Shown here: positions 1-11,591 of the stretch, one piece after another | Layout of the letters: each line of letters begins with the position of its first letter | Position numbering within the stretch: the stretch's first letter is position 1 | Source of the DNA: Camellia lanceoleosa | Lineage: Eukaryota; Streptophyta; Magnoliopsida; Ericales; Theaceae | Length of the DNA stretch: 64,000 bases | Reading direction: 5' to 3' | NCBI GenBank assembly: GCA_025200525.1 | Contig: CM045760.1 | Span: 44,535,932 to 44,599,931 of the forward strand | The notes under the pieces: model-generated | Seen by the model: the letters and a program-made list of their open reading frames with translations, nothing else | Database searches by the model: none | What the model was told of the DNA's origin: nothing | Program-made: the position numbers and the translations under genes

Positions 1-221
1 ACACGCACAACACTTTTATAATATTTTTCTATATAAATATCGACATTTTTGGTCAATAAATTTTGTAATAAAAATAAAAGCTCTAATGATTATTTTGGTA
101 CCCTCATTTAAATATTACTTCTGCTCGCTTTTATTAATTTGTTTAAGAATTGGCCGGAGGTAACCTCAGTTACTGGCCATCACGATGCTTAACCCTTGGG
201 TACGGGGAGCAGGTCGTGACA
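1..221 (+). mobile_element. 3' terminus of a gypsy-type LTR (truncated by window edge)
   Basis: The stretch ends with a GGTCGTGACA terminus. The preceding bases (CCGGAGGTAACC, then TTACTGGCC) resemble, in the same order, the end of the solo LTR at 29874-32321 read on its sense strand. No primer-binding site follows position 221, so this is a 3' LTR or solo LTR rather than a 5' LTR. The rest of the element lies outside the window, so the TSD cannot be tested. Confidence 0.55.
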
Positions 222-1054
222 CATTGCATATGCATTTCACCATTATATCTTTGTTAAGATTATGTTGACTTTTTGGCTTTCGAAGGTTATTTTTGTAATT
301 GCGAGCGTGCCAGCAAGGATCAATCAGTCCTTACAAAAAATTAATTGCCAACCAATTATCAGACGATTGTGTTTTAATTCTTTCAGCCTCAATGAAGAGG
401 ACTTTTACTGGTGGCTTGATTTAGAAGAATTAAGCAAGATAACAATTAAATGAAGAACAATTGAAGCATTTTATTAAAATGAAAAACTTACAATGATCCA
501 AACTCAGCCTCGTAAAGGTTTACCGCAACAATCTACTACTTGAAACTACTCCTATGAACGAAGTGCAGTGCAAGAATTTAAAGTACAGGAATGTAAAGAA
601 CAGGAAATGTAAGACTGGAAATGTAAAACTAGAAAGGAAAATAAGTAGAATAAGACTAGTTTTTTGGATCTAAGTCTGGGGCTCTTTTTTTGGGCCTTCT
701 CTGCTATTTATACTTTTCAAGGATGACCATCGAACTGCATTTCCAACCGTCGAACTGCTCCTCCATGATCGCTGATCATATTGCCTTATAATTAGCTCTA
801 CTGTGCCATCACTTGCAATTAGGCTTCCTCCCTAAATTTGAATTTAAATGTGAGTAACCGTTGAAACCACATCACCTTGCATCTCTTTGTTGATCCATTG
901 CTACTCAGATCTCGTAATAACCAATACTAACTGCCACGTGTACGATCAGGATCGAAGACTTGAATAGCCTTCCTATATTACCCTTATTCTGCTACGCGTC
1001 AAATTGTAATTGGCTTGTACAAAATATGTAACCAACAGGTTCATATATTGCGTT
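222..1054 (-). mobile_element. Probable LTR promoter fragment, minus sense
   Basis: No protein-coding homology is visible. On the minus strand a good TATA box (TATAAATA) lies at 705-712. About 18 bp upstream of it in that sense are two copies of TCGAACTGC at 730-738 and 750-758, exactly 20 bp apart. This matches the array-plus-TATA arrangement of the clearer gypsy LTRs in the window. LTR identity is inferred from this arrangement only, and the element ends were not found. Confidence 0.35.
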
Positions 1055-1482
1055 GGATTATTTCTATTGGGTTTTGGCTTATCCTATATGGGAAAACTAT
1101 TTTCAGGTATTGGTGAGATGCCTCCGCCAATGCAGTAGCTTGGGAGGATTAGAGCAAAAGTTTCATTTTGTTTTCTTGTTATTATTTTGTACAAGCCTAA
1201 GGTTTTATATGTATTGGATTTAAATCCATTTTGAAGTAGCCAAGTGTAGTCTTGAAAAGTTGTAGCCTTCAGGGCATCCTATTATCTGTTTAAACTTCTA
1301 TTTCACGTATCTGTCGTTGACACATGCTATGGATTCAGGGTTATGGCTTATAAATGTATATTCGCATGTGTCACCTTTTTATACAACTAAATCTTATGTA
1401 ATGGAAGGATATTATACTCCGATTGCCTTGTTAATTACTTTTCGTAGTGGATGATTTATTATAATTACTTCAAGGCGTTACA
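1055..1482 (+). mobile_element. 3' part of a Tekay-like gypsy LTR
   Basis: The order CTATTGGG, GGCTTATCCTATATGGG, TTTTCAGGT, then GCTTGGGAGGATT follows the R/U5 part of the full gypsy LTR at 16485-16580 (CTACTGGG, GGCTCACCCTATACGGG, TTTTCAGGT, GCTTGGAAGGATT). It also shares the AGCC-GGGCAT block and the GGCGTTACA terminus, at 1474-1482. No PBS follows. It is a truncated LTR fragment of a related family. Confidence 0.6.
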
Positions 1483-2379
1483 GATTGTGTTTTGTTTAAG
1501 GATTTGATGAGAGAAATGAAAAAGAAAAAGAAAATGCAATTTGTTTTTTGTTTGATTATAATGGCGAAAAATTGAAAAACCCTCGAGATATTAATTTGTG
1601 ATTATGTTTTAATTTTAAATAGTGAATATCAATCCCAATCAAACAATCAACAACAAATCGGCACAATGATTTAACGTGAAAAAAATCACAATACCTCCAA
1701 TTGTGATAAAAAATCACAGGTCAAAGCCACAAAATAATTCACTAAAAAGATAAAAAGGAATTACATACGAGTACCCTCAATTACCTAGCAAGAATCCACT
1801 CCCGAATTAAACCAAACTCGATGTACCTCTTCCACCACCGTCTTCACCTCAGAATTGCTTTGTCCAACGTTAAATCCACAATGCTGATGTCAAATCCACG
1901 ACGATGAGAAACTCTAGAATCCACCAAAGTTTTAGACCCAAATTTTTTGAAATTCATCGAAAAACACCTCTTTTTTTTTGTGAATAAAATTATAAAAATA
2001 AACCCCCTTGATGATGTCAATATGAAACTCGTAAATCCATCGATCACTCTCAAATCATCAAGGAAACCAATATATAAACACCCTCCAATATAGAAAACCT
2101 TAGAAACTCTCCTCTCTGAGAATTTGGACGGATTAAACCCTGAAAATAGCAAACGACGCATTTTATACTAAACAAAGTCGCGAAAATCACTCAAGCGTAC
2201 ACTTTACCCCTCCAGTGGTGTGAGTAAAGGTGGTGCAAACATATATGCCAACGGCTCAAGCGCAACATCCACTGCTAGAGCGGTAAAACTTGTTTCCTAG
2301 AAGTTCAAACACAGATAGAGATACCGGATGAACCACTTCATTGCTCGAGCACACAAATGACCGCTCAAGCAGTCAAACA
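1483..2379 (-). mobile_element. Decayed LTR remnant with degenerate palindrome array
   Basis: No conserved coding sequence. CTCGAG-derived hexamers lie at 2190, 2210, 2255, 2275, 2344 and 2364, that is in pairs 20 bp apart. Most carry CpG decay (CTCAAG) or other single changes. A minus-strand TATA box (TATAAAA) lies at 2161-2167, about 22 bp downstream of the array in minus sense. The layout matches the LTRs near 15.0, 21.9 and 31.1 kb. The 318-bp open frame just beyond the TATA box (1844-2161, minus) has no recognisable product and is probably leader sequence. Confidence 0.4.
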
Positions 2380-2564
2380 ATTTTGGCTTTGGGTTGGATT
2401 CGCATCTAAACACTCATAGCCGCATTAAAACAAAAGAGCAAATACAATTACAACTAAAAGAAATTTTGTCAAATGGAATTGCCAATTACAAAAACTTAAC
2501 AAATGAAAAACATAAGAAAAAAGGAAGTGAGAGAGAAATGCAATCCCACTTTTTATCTTTTAAG

Positions 2565-2986
2565 GTTGTGTTTGGTTGAATAATTTGATGAGAGAAATAG
2601 AAAGGGAAAGAGAAATAGAAAGGAAAGGAAAAAGAATTGATAGAATTTTAATTCCAAGCTACGTTTGGTTAAGTTGGGAATTGAAAAAATAAAAGAGCCT
2701 AACTGAACCCATAACACAAAAAAGTGGGATTACATTTCCCTCTTATTTTCTTTTCTCTTGTGTTTTTCATTATAATCAAACAAAAAGTGATATTACATTT
2801 TCTTTTTCCTTTCTATTTCTTTTATCAAATCCTCTAACCAAACATAGTCTAAGCTCTTGTCTTTTTCCATTTCCCAATTCAACCAAATATAACTTAAAAT
2901 TCGAATCCTATCAATTATTTCTTCTTTTATTTCTATTTTCATTTTCCTTTTCATTTTTCTTATCAAATTCTCCAGCAAAACACAAC
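2565..2986. mobile_element. Inverted-repeat element (MITE-like)
   Basis: The left end GTTGTGTTTGGTTG followed by AATTTGATGAGAGAAATAG is matched in inverted orientation by the right end (GTTGTGTTTTGCTGG followed by AATTTGATAAGAAAAATG on the opposite strand). A second inverted pair (AAGTGGGATTACATTT near 2725; its complement near 2540) spans the left edge. A similar terminus occurs near 1485. There is no coding potential and no clear TSD. It is a non-autonomous inverted-repeat element or a nest of two. Confidence 0.5.
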
Positions 2987-3086
2987 GTTAATATTTTTAT
3001 TATTCATTACTTTTGCTTTTTTGTTTTTGTCTTTTCTAATTGTTTTGATCCAAGTGATTGAAGTTAACTTTAAGGAGTTTTCTTAA

Positions 3087-3317
3087 GTGTGCAAGTGCAC
3101 ACCATGTGCCACTTACACAAAAGGTGTGAGTGTAAGGTGTAAGTATAAGTATAAGGTGTAAGTGTAAGGTGTAAGTGTAAGGTGTAAGGTGTAAGTGGGT
3201 TGCATATGGTGTGCAACCTCAAAAAATGTGTAAGTGTAAGGTTTAATTTTTCACAAAAGGTGTAAGTGTAAGGTGTAAGTGTAAGGTATAAGGTGTAAGG
3301 TGCAAGTTGCACACCAT
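3087..3317. repeat. GTGTAAG minisatellite
   Basis: Imperfect tandem 6-7 bp units (GTGTAAG, GGTGTAA) form two blocks, about 3118-3200 and 3225-3300. Related palindromic borders flank them: GTGTGCAAGTGCACACCAT at 3087-3105 and GGTGCAAGTTGCACACCAT at 3299-3317. The array is open across its length on the minus strand, but that frame is a by-product of the repeat. Confidence 0.75.
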
Positions 3318-3601
3318 AACCAAACCCTAACTTTAATATTAAAATAACACATTCATGTATTCTCGTTTGTTTGCTGATAAAACAAAAAAAAAAAAAAAAC
3401 AAAAAAAACAAGACAAAACGTTTATAGATTAGCCTTCTTAACCAAGTTGACTCCCTTATTCCCTCCCCTTTGTTTTCTTCCCATGCAACATATATTCCTT
3501 TGCAATTTTTTTGGGGTACAATATTCTTCTGTTATTCACTAAAGAGAAATGTTATAAGTTGGGTAAATTACACTTAATAACCTTGCATGTTTATCAAAAC
3601 T

Positions 3602-4720
3602 TCTGTTTGGTTTAATTTTGAAATTCATTTTGGAAGATAAATTATTGAAAAGAGTTTTAAAATTTTAAAACTTGTTTGGTTATGAATTTTGAAACTAGTT
3701 TTTGAGTTGTATATTTTGAAAGTAGTTTTTAAAAATTTACAAATTAAAAACTTCTTTGGTTAGGATTTTTCAAAACTAGTTTTTAATTAGAGTTTTTTTG
3801 GGTCTTGTATTTTTTTTTTTGGTCTTATAGTCAAAACTTTTTACAATATTATAATCAATATTGTTTACTTTTTTTACATATGTAATCAAAACTTTTTACA
3901 ATATTATAGTCAATTTTATTTTTATTTTTTATTGTTATATATATATATATATAAATTTTTTATTTTGTTTACTTCTTTTACATACGTAATCTAAATGTAC
4001 TTTGTAAATAGATCTAATATAATCTATATGATAGAGTTTCATATATATTTATTAGTTTGTAAGAACGTTTTTAAAATTTTAAAACTGCTTTTCTTATTTA
4101 TATTTACTCAATCTACATATATTTAAAATGTTTCATATCTATTACATTTGTTTTCCATTTCTTCACATTTTGTTTGTTGTTTACGTATTTTTTGGATCGC
4201 CCATATATATCTAAAATATAACAAATTATTTGGACAATACTTAGAAAAAAAATTCAAAATCACTTTTTTTTCTACTATACATCAATCAATCATGTTTTCT
4301 CCTTCCTCTCTCTTTCTCAATCACTTTTTCTCTCACACCCATTTACTCAACTATAATAAAATATCAAATCATCCCAAACTTCAAAACTCTAAAATTATTT
4401 CAAAATATACAATCAAACAAATCTTCTAATTTTCTAAACTTTCTCTAGAAAATTATTTTGGAAATAATATCTCAAAACACAAACCAAAAAGGCCAAATTT
4501 AAAATTTGTTTGGTTATAAGTTTTGAAAAGAGTTTGAAAATTTAGAACTTATTTGTTTTTGAGTTTTGAAAAAAGTTTTAGAATTTTAGAACTTATTTGG
4601 TTATGAGTTTTGAAAAGAATTTTTAAATGGTTGAGTTGAATATATGTTTGAAAATCCAAAACCAAATATGTTTTTGGGTTTTGGGCTGTCAAATGCACTT
4701 TGAAAAGTAAACCAAACAGA
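3602..4720. mobile_element. MITE-like element with terminal inverted repeats
   Basis: The left terminus TCTGTTTGGTTTA, then TTTTGAAATTCATTT, is matched in inverse by the right terminus (TCTGTTTGGTTTA, then CTTTTCAAAGTGCATTT on the opposite strand, 4692-4720). The interior repeats GTTTGGTTATGAGTTTTGAAA-type blocks near both ends and is very AT-rich. No transposase is present. The interior is long for a MITE, so it may have grown by internal duplication. Confidence 0.6.
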
Positions 4721-6556
4721 GTCTTAGTTTGATCCTTTTATTCTCAATTGTAACAGTCAACCCCTTATATTTTAAATCAAGTTCCAATGTTATCCTTCCG
4801 TTCATCTGCAGTTAATAAAGCTAACGAAAATTGAAAATAAAGGGACTAAAGTGAGCTTTTGGTGAAAGCGTGAGGATTAAAGTGAGATTTTAACAAAAGT
4901 GTATGGGTTCTAATGAGACAACAAAAATATAACACATGTTTCAAATGACAAATTCTGTCAACTTTGTTAACGACAAATGGATGGAAAGGTGGGATTACAA
5001 TATGACTTAAAGTGTAAAAGATTGACTATTACAATTAAAAGTGCAGGGTTTAGTAAGTGTAATTTACCCTTGTATGTTATGGAAAATTCTATTTATACAT
5101 CACAAATTATTTCAGTACACACCATTATTTAGTTCTGACATTTAATATTTTTGATTTTTGATTTTTTACTCAAAACACACCACAATCTTTCTTTTTTACC
5201 CTAACACGCACACAAAAATAGGTTTTAGTACACACCACCATATATATCACACACAACACGTTCACTCTCACGTCCAGAGTAAAAAGCTATATCAACGACG
5301 ACTGATAACACGATACATCACTGGCGGCATTGAAGATACAACCCTCGCCTATTAGACTGAAGAAATTACACTCGCTGGCAACATTGTAACAACACATCAA
5401 CCCTCGCGAAGATCGACATCGCATTGAAAAAACTACTAAGCGAAGATCTTTGATTCTCCCCTCTAAATTCTGTGATTCTCACCTTTAAATCTCACTTAAT
5501 TTAGTTTTCCCCATTTTATTTTGATTTGGTTATCAATTCTCACATATCCATAGCAATTTTGATTTCAAATTTGGTTCAACATTGGTTGTTTGAACATAGT
5601 ATTATTGTATAACAAAATAAAATTGAACAAATTAAATACGTCCAAACTATTTATGTTGAACAAAGTTAACAAGTTCAAACATTTTATGCTTAACAAATTC
5701 AACTCGTTCGGACTCATTATGTTCAAAGTTTCTTTTATTTTTTATGTATGAACAATTTACAGTTGTTTGGCATTAATAATTTGAACAAAATATTTTTCTT
5801 CAAATGTAAATATTCTAACATTGTGAAAAACTTCAACTCTGGTTATCCGAACGTGTGCTGAATAGAAACGTCCTAGCAACTATACAAATGGAAAAAATAA
5901 AAATGCTATAAGCAACAAACTTTTCGTTGTTGCATTGTTTCAAATCAACAATTTGATTTCCGTTCATGGTGTCAAATCTTCAAAAAATGATTAATTTAAA
6001 TGTTCCAAAACCCTAAATATTCAAAGATAACAATGTTTTGAGTTGAGGAGAAGGATACTTCGAGAATAGAATGAAGTGAACTTGTTGATAATGAACGATA
6101 TGAGTATAGTGTATTAGATTATAATGGGAAAGATAATGAGTATTGGAAGACGATGATGATGTATGATATATGTTTATATGTAATGGTGTGTAAAGAATTT
6201 TTTGTATTTTGAGATTATATTCTTTGAATTGATAGAAGACACACAATTATTGTCCTCAATAGTAATTTTACTTGAGATTGTTCTAATGTTGTGTACTGAG
6301 AAGAAACATAGTGTAAATAGAATTTTCCAAATGTTTTATGTCATTGATTTTTTGTTACTATTTTATATCAGTACCTTTTACATGGATATTTTATTAATTT
6401 TTTTATTAGGTGATAATTATTAAGGAATTATTAAAAATAAATAATCTATTATTATGTGAATATATATATACAGTAATCCTCTTTACTAAATTTTTAAAGA
6501 AAAATGATGTTGGTTGACAACCCATTACTGACCAATTTAGTTTAGACTAGTGATAC
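4721..6556. other. AT-rich intergenic DNA, nothing recognised
   Basis: Open frames here are under 80 codons and none resembles a protein I know. Around 5600-5830 there is loosely repeated GTTCAAA/GAACAAA-rich sequence. No RNA gene, long inverted repeat or retroelement domain was seen. Confidence 0.6.
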
Positions 6557-6898
6557 TCTATGCCTGTTTGGCCCAGCTTAAAAGCTGCTTATTTCAGCTT
6601 TTAGCTTAATTTAAGTTAAAATATTGTGTTTGGTGCAACTTAACTCATCAGATTATAGCTTAATTTAAGACATTTTCAACTTATTTTCCAAAGCAGCTCG
6701 GGGGTGCTTATAAAAATCGACTTAAGTGAGCAGCTAGTAAGGGGGGCTAAAATTGCTTAAATGCCCTCGTCAATACCCAACTATTACCAAAAATCCAACT
6801 ATATAAATCCCATTTCACAAGACACTGTTCATTGCTCACTTGAGAGAAAGAGAGAGAGAGAGAGAGCCAATTTCTGGCAGAGATTTCCGGCGAGAGTG
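6557..6898. other. Left flank of copia insertion: possible end of an older element
   Basis: AGCTTAAAAGCTGCTTATTTCAGC and GTGTTTGGTGCAACTTAA (about 6577-6650) have inverted counterparts at 14470-14500 (GCTGCACCAAACAAGTTAA), beyond the copia element. A GA microsatellite lies at 6840-6866. This suggests the copia element landed in an older inverted-repeat transposon spanning about 6.56-14.58 kb. The terminal repeats are too diverged to prove it. Confidence 0.3.
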
Positions 6899-6903
6899 AT
6901 TTC

Positions 6904-7574
6904 TATTAGGGAAAATATATGATTTTTCACAAGTAAATAAATCAATGGGAATAAAAACTAATGCGGAAAAATTAAATCAAAAGTAACACAAAAATTTTTA
7001 CGTGGTTCCCTCAATGTGAGGTATATCCATGGGATCGAAATCCGATTCCACTATCAATCAAATAAGTTTCCAAACGATTACAAACGAGACATGAATGGTC
7101 TCACAAACCACCCTTAGGTGAATTCCAAATAATCACAAATAGACAAGAGGAAAGACCTCACCAAATAGATGAACCAAAATCTTCAAAACAGAATGTAAAA
7201 GACCCAAAATAACTGACCAAACAGCCAACCCAGCAGCTCTTTGAAGCTGAACCAATCAAGCTCAAAGCATTGACCAATTGTCAATCAATAAAGTTTGCCC
7301 AGCATAGTCACCAAGATGAATCAACAATGATAGTAGACGTTGTATATGATGCTTCGGAAGAAACAAAGCCATATATATGTATATATGGTTGAGTCTTGGA
7401 TTTTTTATATAAAATCCTAGTTGTTACCAAATTGAATATCCAATACCTATTAGGATTCCAAAAGTCAGATATAATATATAAAATATATTATACCCAAACC
7501 AAACCAAATCAAATTAAAATTCTTTTAACAAACCAATTGGGTCTCAAACTCCAATAAGGAGATATATCCCAACA
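6904..7574 (-). repeat. Copia 3' LTR
   Basis: On the minus strand the LTR begins TGTTGGGATATATCTCC (ending at 7574), directly after the polypurine tract. It ends at 6904, where the expected CTCTAACA terminus has mutated to CCCTAATA. It aligns over its length with 12571-13231. Confidence 0.93.
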
Positions 7575-7589
7575 ATTCTCCCCCTATCG
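7575..7589 (-). other. Copia polypurine tract
   Basis: The minus strand reads AGGGGGAGAAT immediately before the 3' LTR. This is the plus-strand priming site used during reverse transcription. Confidence 0.85.
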
Positions 7590-7591
7590 AC

Positions 7592-9359
7592 TTAGGTGGA
7601 GACGTCAACCATACCCGCCAAAGTTCGACACTTTAAATGTTTGTCCCTCGACAAAGTCTTAGTCAACATATCCAAAATATTATCATCTGTGTGAACCTTT
7701 TCGAGTTGCAAAAATTTGGAATCTAACACATCACGAATCCAATGGTATCTCACATCAATGTGTTTCGATCTCGAATGAAAAGTAGAATTTTTACTCAAAT
7801 GAATAGCACTTTGACTATCACAATAAAGTACATACTTTTCTTACTTCAAACCCAGCTCTTGCAAAAATTTCTTCAACCATAACTATTCTTTGCATGCTTT
7901 CGTAATGACAATAAATTCAGCTTCGGTTGTTGAGAGAGCAACACATTTTTGTAATTTAGATTGCCATGCCACAACTCCCCCTACAAAAGTCATCAAATAC
8001 CCCGAAGTAGATTTTCTAGAATCAACATCACTGGCCATGTCAGAATCCATGAACCCATCAAGCATCAACTTACCATCCCCAAAACACAAACACACATTCG
8101 AAGTCCCTCGAAGATACCTTAGAATCCATTTTACCACTGTTCAATGTTCTTTACCCGGATTAGAGAGAAACCGACTCACCACACCAACGGCGTGAGCAAT
8201 ATCCGACCTTGTACAAACCATGGCGTACATCAAAGAACCAACTGCTGAAGCATAAGGAATTTTCAACATCTCTTCTTTGTCTTTCTCACTTATAGAACAT
8301 TGATTCGAACTAAGCTTGAAGTGACCTGCAAGTGGACAACCAACCAGTTTTGCTTTATCCATGTTGAACCTCTCAAGAACTTTCTCAATGTAGCTTTCTA
8401 GAGACAACCAAATCAGCCCCCTCTTTGCGATCACGGACAATTTTCATACCAAGTATTTGCTTTGCTAGTCCCAAATCTTTCATAGCAAAAGACTTGCTCA
8501 ACTCTAATTTCAACTTGTTAATCATGGTAGAATTTTGACCCACAATTAACATGTCATCAACATAAAGCAAAAGAATAATAAATTTGCCATCCGAAAATTT
8601 TTTCACAAACACACAATGGTCCGAAGTGGTTTTAGAAAAACCATTATTCATCATGAAAGAGTCAAATTTTTTGTATCATTGCCGCAGAGCTTGCTTGAGA
8701 ACATACAAACTTTTCTTCAATTTGTAAACAAATTTCTCTTTCTCTTTTTCTACAAAACCTTCCAGTTACTCCATGTAAATTTTTTCTTCAAGATCACTAT
8801 GAAGAAATGCGGTTTTCACATCAAGTTGTTCAACTTCAAGGTTCATACTTGCAGCCATGCCAAGTACAACCTGAATAGAAGACATCTTCACAACTGGCGA
8901 GAAAATTTCATTAAAGTCAATACCTTTCTTTTGCCCAAAACTTTTCACAACAAGACGTGTTTTATACCTCAGATTCTTACTATCATTCTTCAATTTGAAA
9001 ACCCACTTATTTTTCAGAATTTTCCTCCCTTTAGGCAACTTCACTAAATCATAGGTGTAATTTTCAAGTAAGGAATTCATCTCCTCTTCCATGGCCTTTT
9101 TCCAATCATCTTTCTTTGCATGCTCAATTGCTTTTTGGTAGTTCTCAGGCTCCCCTAGATCGGATATCAGTACAAATTCATTGGGAGGATACTTTCTTGA
9201 AGGTTGTCGGTCCCTTGTAGATTTCCTCAACTCAAGTTGTGGTGGCGGTTCTTGAGTTTGATGATCTTCCTCAATTTTTGGCTCAACTTCATTTTGAATA
9301 GCATCATCATCTACATCTTCAAGTAGTGGCTGCACATCTCCCCCATTTTCATTATCCAC
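7592..9359 (-). pseudogene. pol: Copia reverse transcriptase and RNase H (broken)
   Basis: Reading from 9359 down to 7592, a linker is followed by copia RT. The frame from 9359 has DWKKAMEEEMNSLL, NKWVFKLK and QLDVKTAFLHSDLEE, the last holding the first catalytic Asp. The next fragment has LLYVDDMLIVG (active-site YVDD). The fragment at 8440-8141 covers the RT thumb region, and 8137-7883 starts RNase H (SRKSTSGYLMTFVGG, then ALSTTEAEF). The fragment 7798-7592 ends it with KHIDVRYHWIRD and DMLTK. Frame changes near 8766-8650, 8400, 8140 and 7880-7800 break the frame into five pieces, so no functional enzyme is expected. Confidence 0.93.
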
Positions 9360-9378
9360 CGAAGACGAAGGAGATGGA

Positions 9379-10788
9379 TCATGTCAATGAGATCACTAGT
9401 TTTTGGCTCCGGTTGATCATCTTTGCCAAAATCTTCAATTGTTTGGTCTTCAAGAAACACAACATCACGGCTTCGAATGACTTTCTTATCGATCGGATCC
9501 CAAAATCTATACCCGAATTCATCATGCCCATAGCCAAGAAAAATACATTATCTTGACTTACTATCAAGCTTGGACCTTTCATCCTTTGGAATGTGAACAA
9601 AAGCTCGGCAACCAAACACTCTCAAGTGCTCATAAGACACATCTTTGCTGGTCCAAACTCTTTCTGGAACATCACCATTCAAAGGATAAGAAGGAGACAA
9701 ATTGATCACGTCAACCGTTGTCCTCATTGCCTCACCCCAAAAGGATCTTAGCAATTTAGCTTGTGAAAGCAAACACCTTGTTCTTTCCATAATGGTGCGG
9801 TTCATCCTCTCGGTAACGCCATTTTGTTGAGGAGTCCTTTTAACTGTCTTTTGGTGTCGATTACCTTGGCTGGGACAATACTCATCAAATGGTCCAATGT
9901 ATTCACCACCATTGTCTGATCAGATGCACTTCAATTTTTGCCATGTTTCTCTTTTAACCATGGCCTGAAAATGCTTAAATATTTCTAGAACTTAATCTTT
10001 AATTTTTAGAATAAAAGCCCAAACTTTCCTTGAATAATCATCAATGAAAGTAACAAAATAAAGTGCACCACTATGTGTTCTAACTTTTAAGGACCACAAA
10101 CATCCGAATGAATTAACTCCAAAACATTTTCTTTCCTAGAAGCAATATTTTTATGAAAAGAAACTCTATGTTGTTTACCCTTCAAACAATTAACACAAGT
10201 TTTAAGATGTGTACCTTTCAAACTGGGTAGAAGCTTTTTCTTGAACAAAACTTGTAGCCCCTTTTCACTCATATGGCCAAGCCGCTTGTGCCACATTTCG
10301 GTAGAAGTATCATCTTCAAGTGCATTAACAACACCTTTACAAATTTTTCCTTGCATCGAATAAAGTGTATGAGTCTTCTTGCACTTAGCCATCACCAAAG
10401 AACCATTTGTGAGCTTCCATATTCCATCACCAAATTTGTTGTTGAAGCCTTTATCATCTAGCTTCCCGGTAGAGATCAAATTGAGGCGAATATCAGGAAC
10501 ATGCCTCACATTTTTAAGCAACAACTTGCAGCCCAAATTTGTTTCCAAACAAACATCACCCATGCCAATATTCTTGGACAAACCTTCATTACCCATTCGA
10601 ACAGAACCATAATCTCTTTTGGTGTAGGTAGTGAAGAAATCAACTCGAGAAGTCACATGAAAAGAAGCACCAGAATCAATCACCCAATTGCTCTCTTGGC
10701 CCACAAAATTGATACAATCATCTTCACAAACGACCATGAGATCACCATTGGTAGTAACTGTTATTGTGATTTCTTGCTTCTTATCCAC
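9379..10788 (-). pseudogene. pol: Copia protease and integrase (broken)
   Basis: The frame from 10788 contains the retroviral-type aspartic protease motif (WVIDSGASFHVTS, near 10690-10650). It is followed by the integrase zinc-binding region (WHKRLGHMSEKGL with two His, then CVNCLKGKQHR with two Cys) and ELIHSDVCGP. The integrase catalytic acids are visible after 10087 in shifting frames: FIDDYSRKVW, SDNGGEY and QQNGVTERMNRT. A stop interrupts the segment just before SDNGGEY. The frames from 9805 and 9615 carry the integrase C-terminal part (FWGEAMRTTVDVINLSPS, HLRVFGCRAFVHIP). Catalytic residues survive but the reading frame does not. Confidence 0.92.
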
Positions 10789-10827
10789 ACTTTTGTCACG
10801 CCTTTTCTCCTTGTTCTTGAGCTTTCA

Positions 10828-11571
10828 GCATTCTCGTTTCATGTGCTCTTTCTCATGGCAATAATAGCACTCATTGCCTTTCTTTGAAAAAGAACCATCT
10901 TTTCATTTGTCATTGCTTTGATCACGACCATGAGGAGTCTTACTCGTCCCCTTTGTTTTGCTTCGGCCTCTCACAACAACTGCTTCTGAATGAGAGGAAC
11001 TTGCTGATTTTCTTCTAGTTTCTTCATTCAACAAGCTACTAGTGACTTGGCCCATTGTGACAACTCCATCGGGTGCCGAATTACTAACTGTCACAACCAA
11101 AGTCTCCCAACTTTCAGGCAAAGAACTAAGTAGCATCAAAGCCTGCAACTTATATCAAAAATAATTTTCATAGAAGCAAGTTGGTTAACAATACTCTTTA
11201 TTTTATTCAGATGTTTCGGAATAGGGCTGTCCTCTTTATATTTTAAATTAACCAACTTACGAAACAAAAAAACTTTATTTGTGGCTGATTTCCTATCATA
11301 AAGGCTTTCTAATTTTTTTTCATAAATCATGTGCTGAAGTTTCAGTAGCAACATGATGAAACACACTGTCATCAATCCATTGACGGATAACACCAACGGC
11401 ATTTCGATTAAGCATCTTCCATTCATCATCTTGCATACCCTCGGGTTTACCACTATCACCCTCAATAGGCCCATACAAATCTTTACAAAATAATAGGTCC
11501 TCCATTTTAGTTTTCCAAGTTATCCAATTGCTTCCATTGAAGCTAGACATGCGACCCACATTCCCCTCCAT
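10828..11571 (-). pseudogene. gag: Copia gag with zinc knuckle (broken)
   Basis: The best start is the ATG at 11571-11569 (MEGNVGRMSSFNGSNW), a usual copia gag opening. The longer frame from 11583 begins with TTG. Sequence continues through WKTKMEDLLFCKDLYGPI, then shifts frame near 11330 and again near 11150 before MQALMLLSSLPESWETL. A CX2CX4HX4C zinc knuckle (CYYCHEKEHMKREC) is encoded at 10869-10828, immediately followed by a stop. Gag packages the element RNA in virus-like particles. The frameshifts make this copy defective. Confidence 0.88.
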
Positions 11572-11591
11572 TGATTTACACAAATAAATAA

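Noticed and set aside
3118..3300. Interstitial telomere repeat
   Set aside because: The unit is GTGTAAG/GGTGTAA, not the plant telomere TTTAGGG.
3070..3411. 113-codon minus-strand frame with repeated LTPYTYT
   Set aside because: Translation of the GTGTAAG minisatellite and a poly-A/T run.
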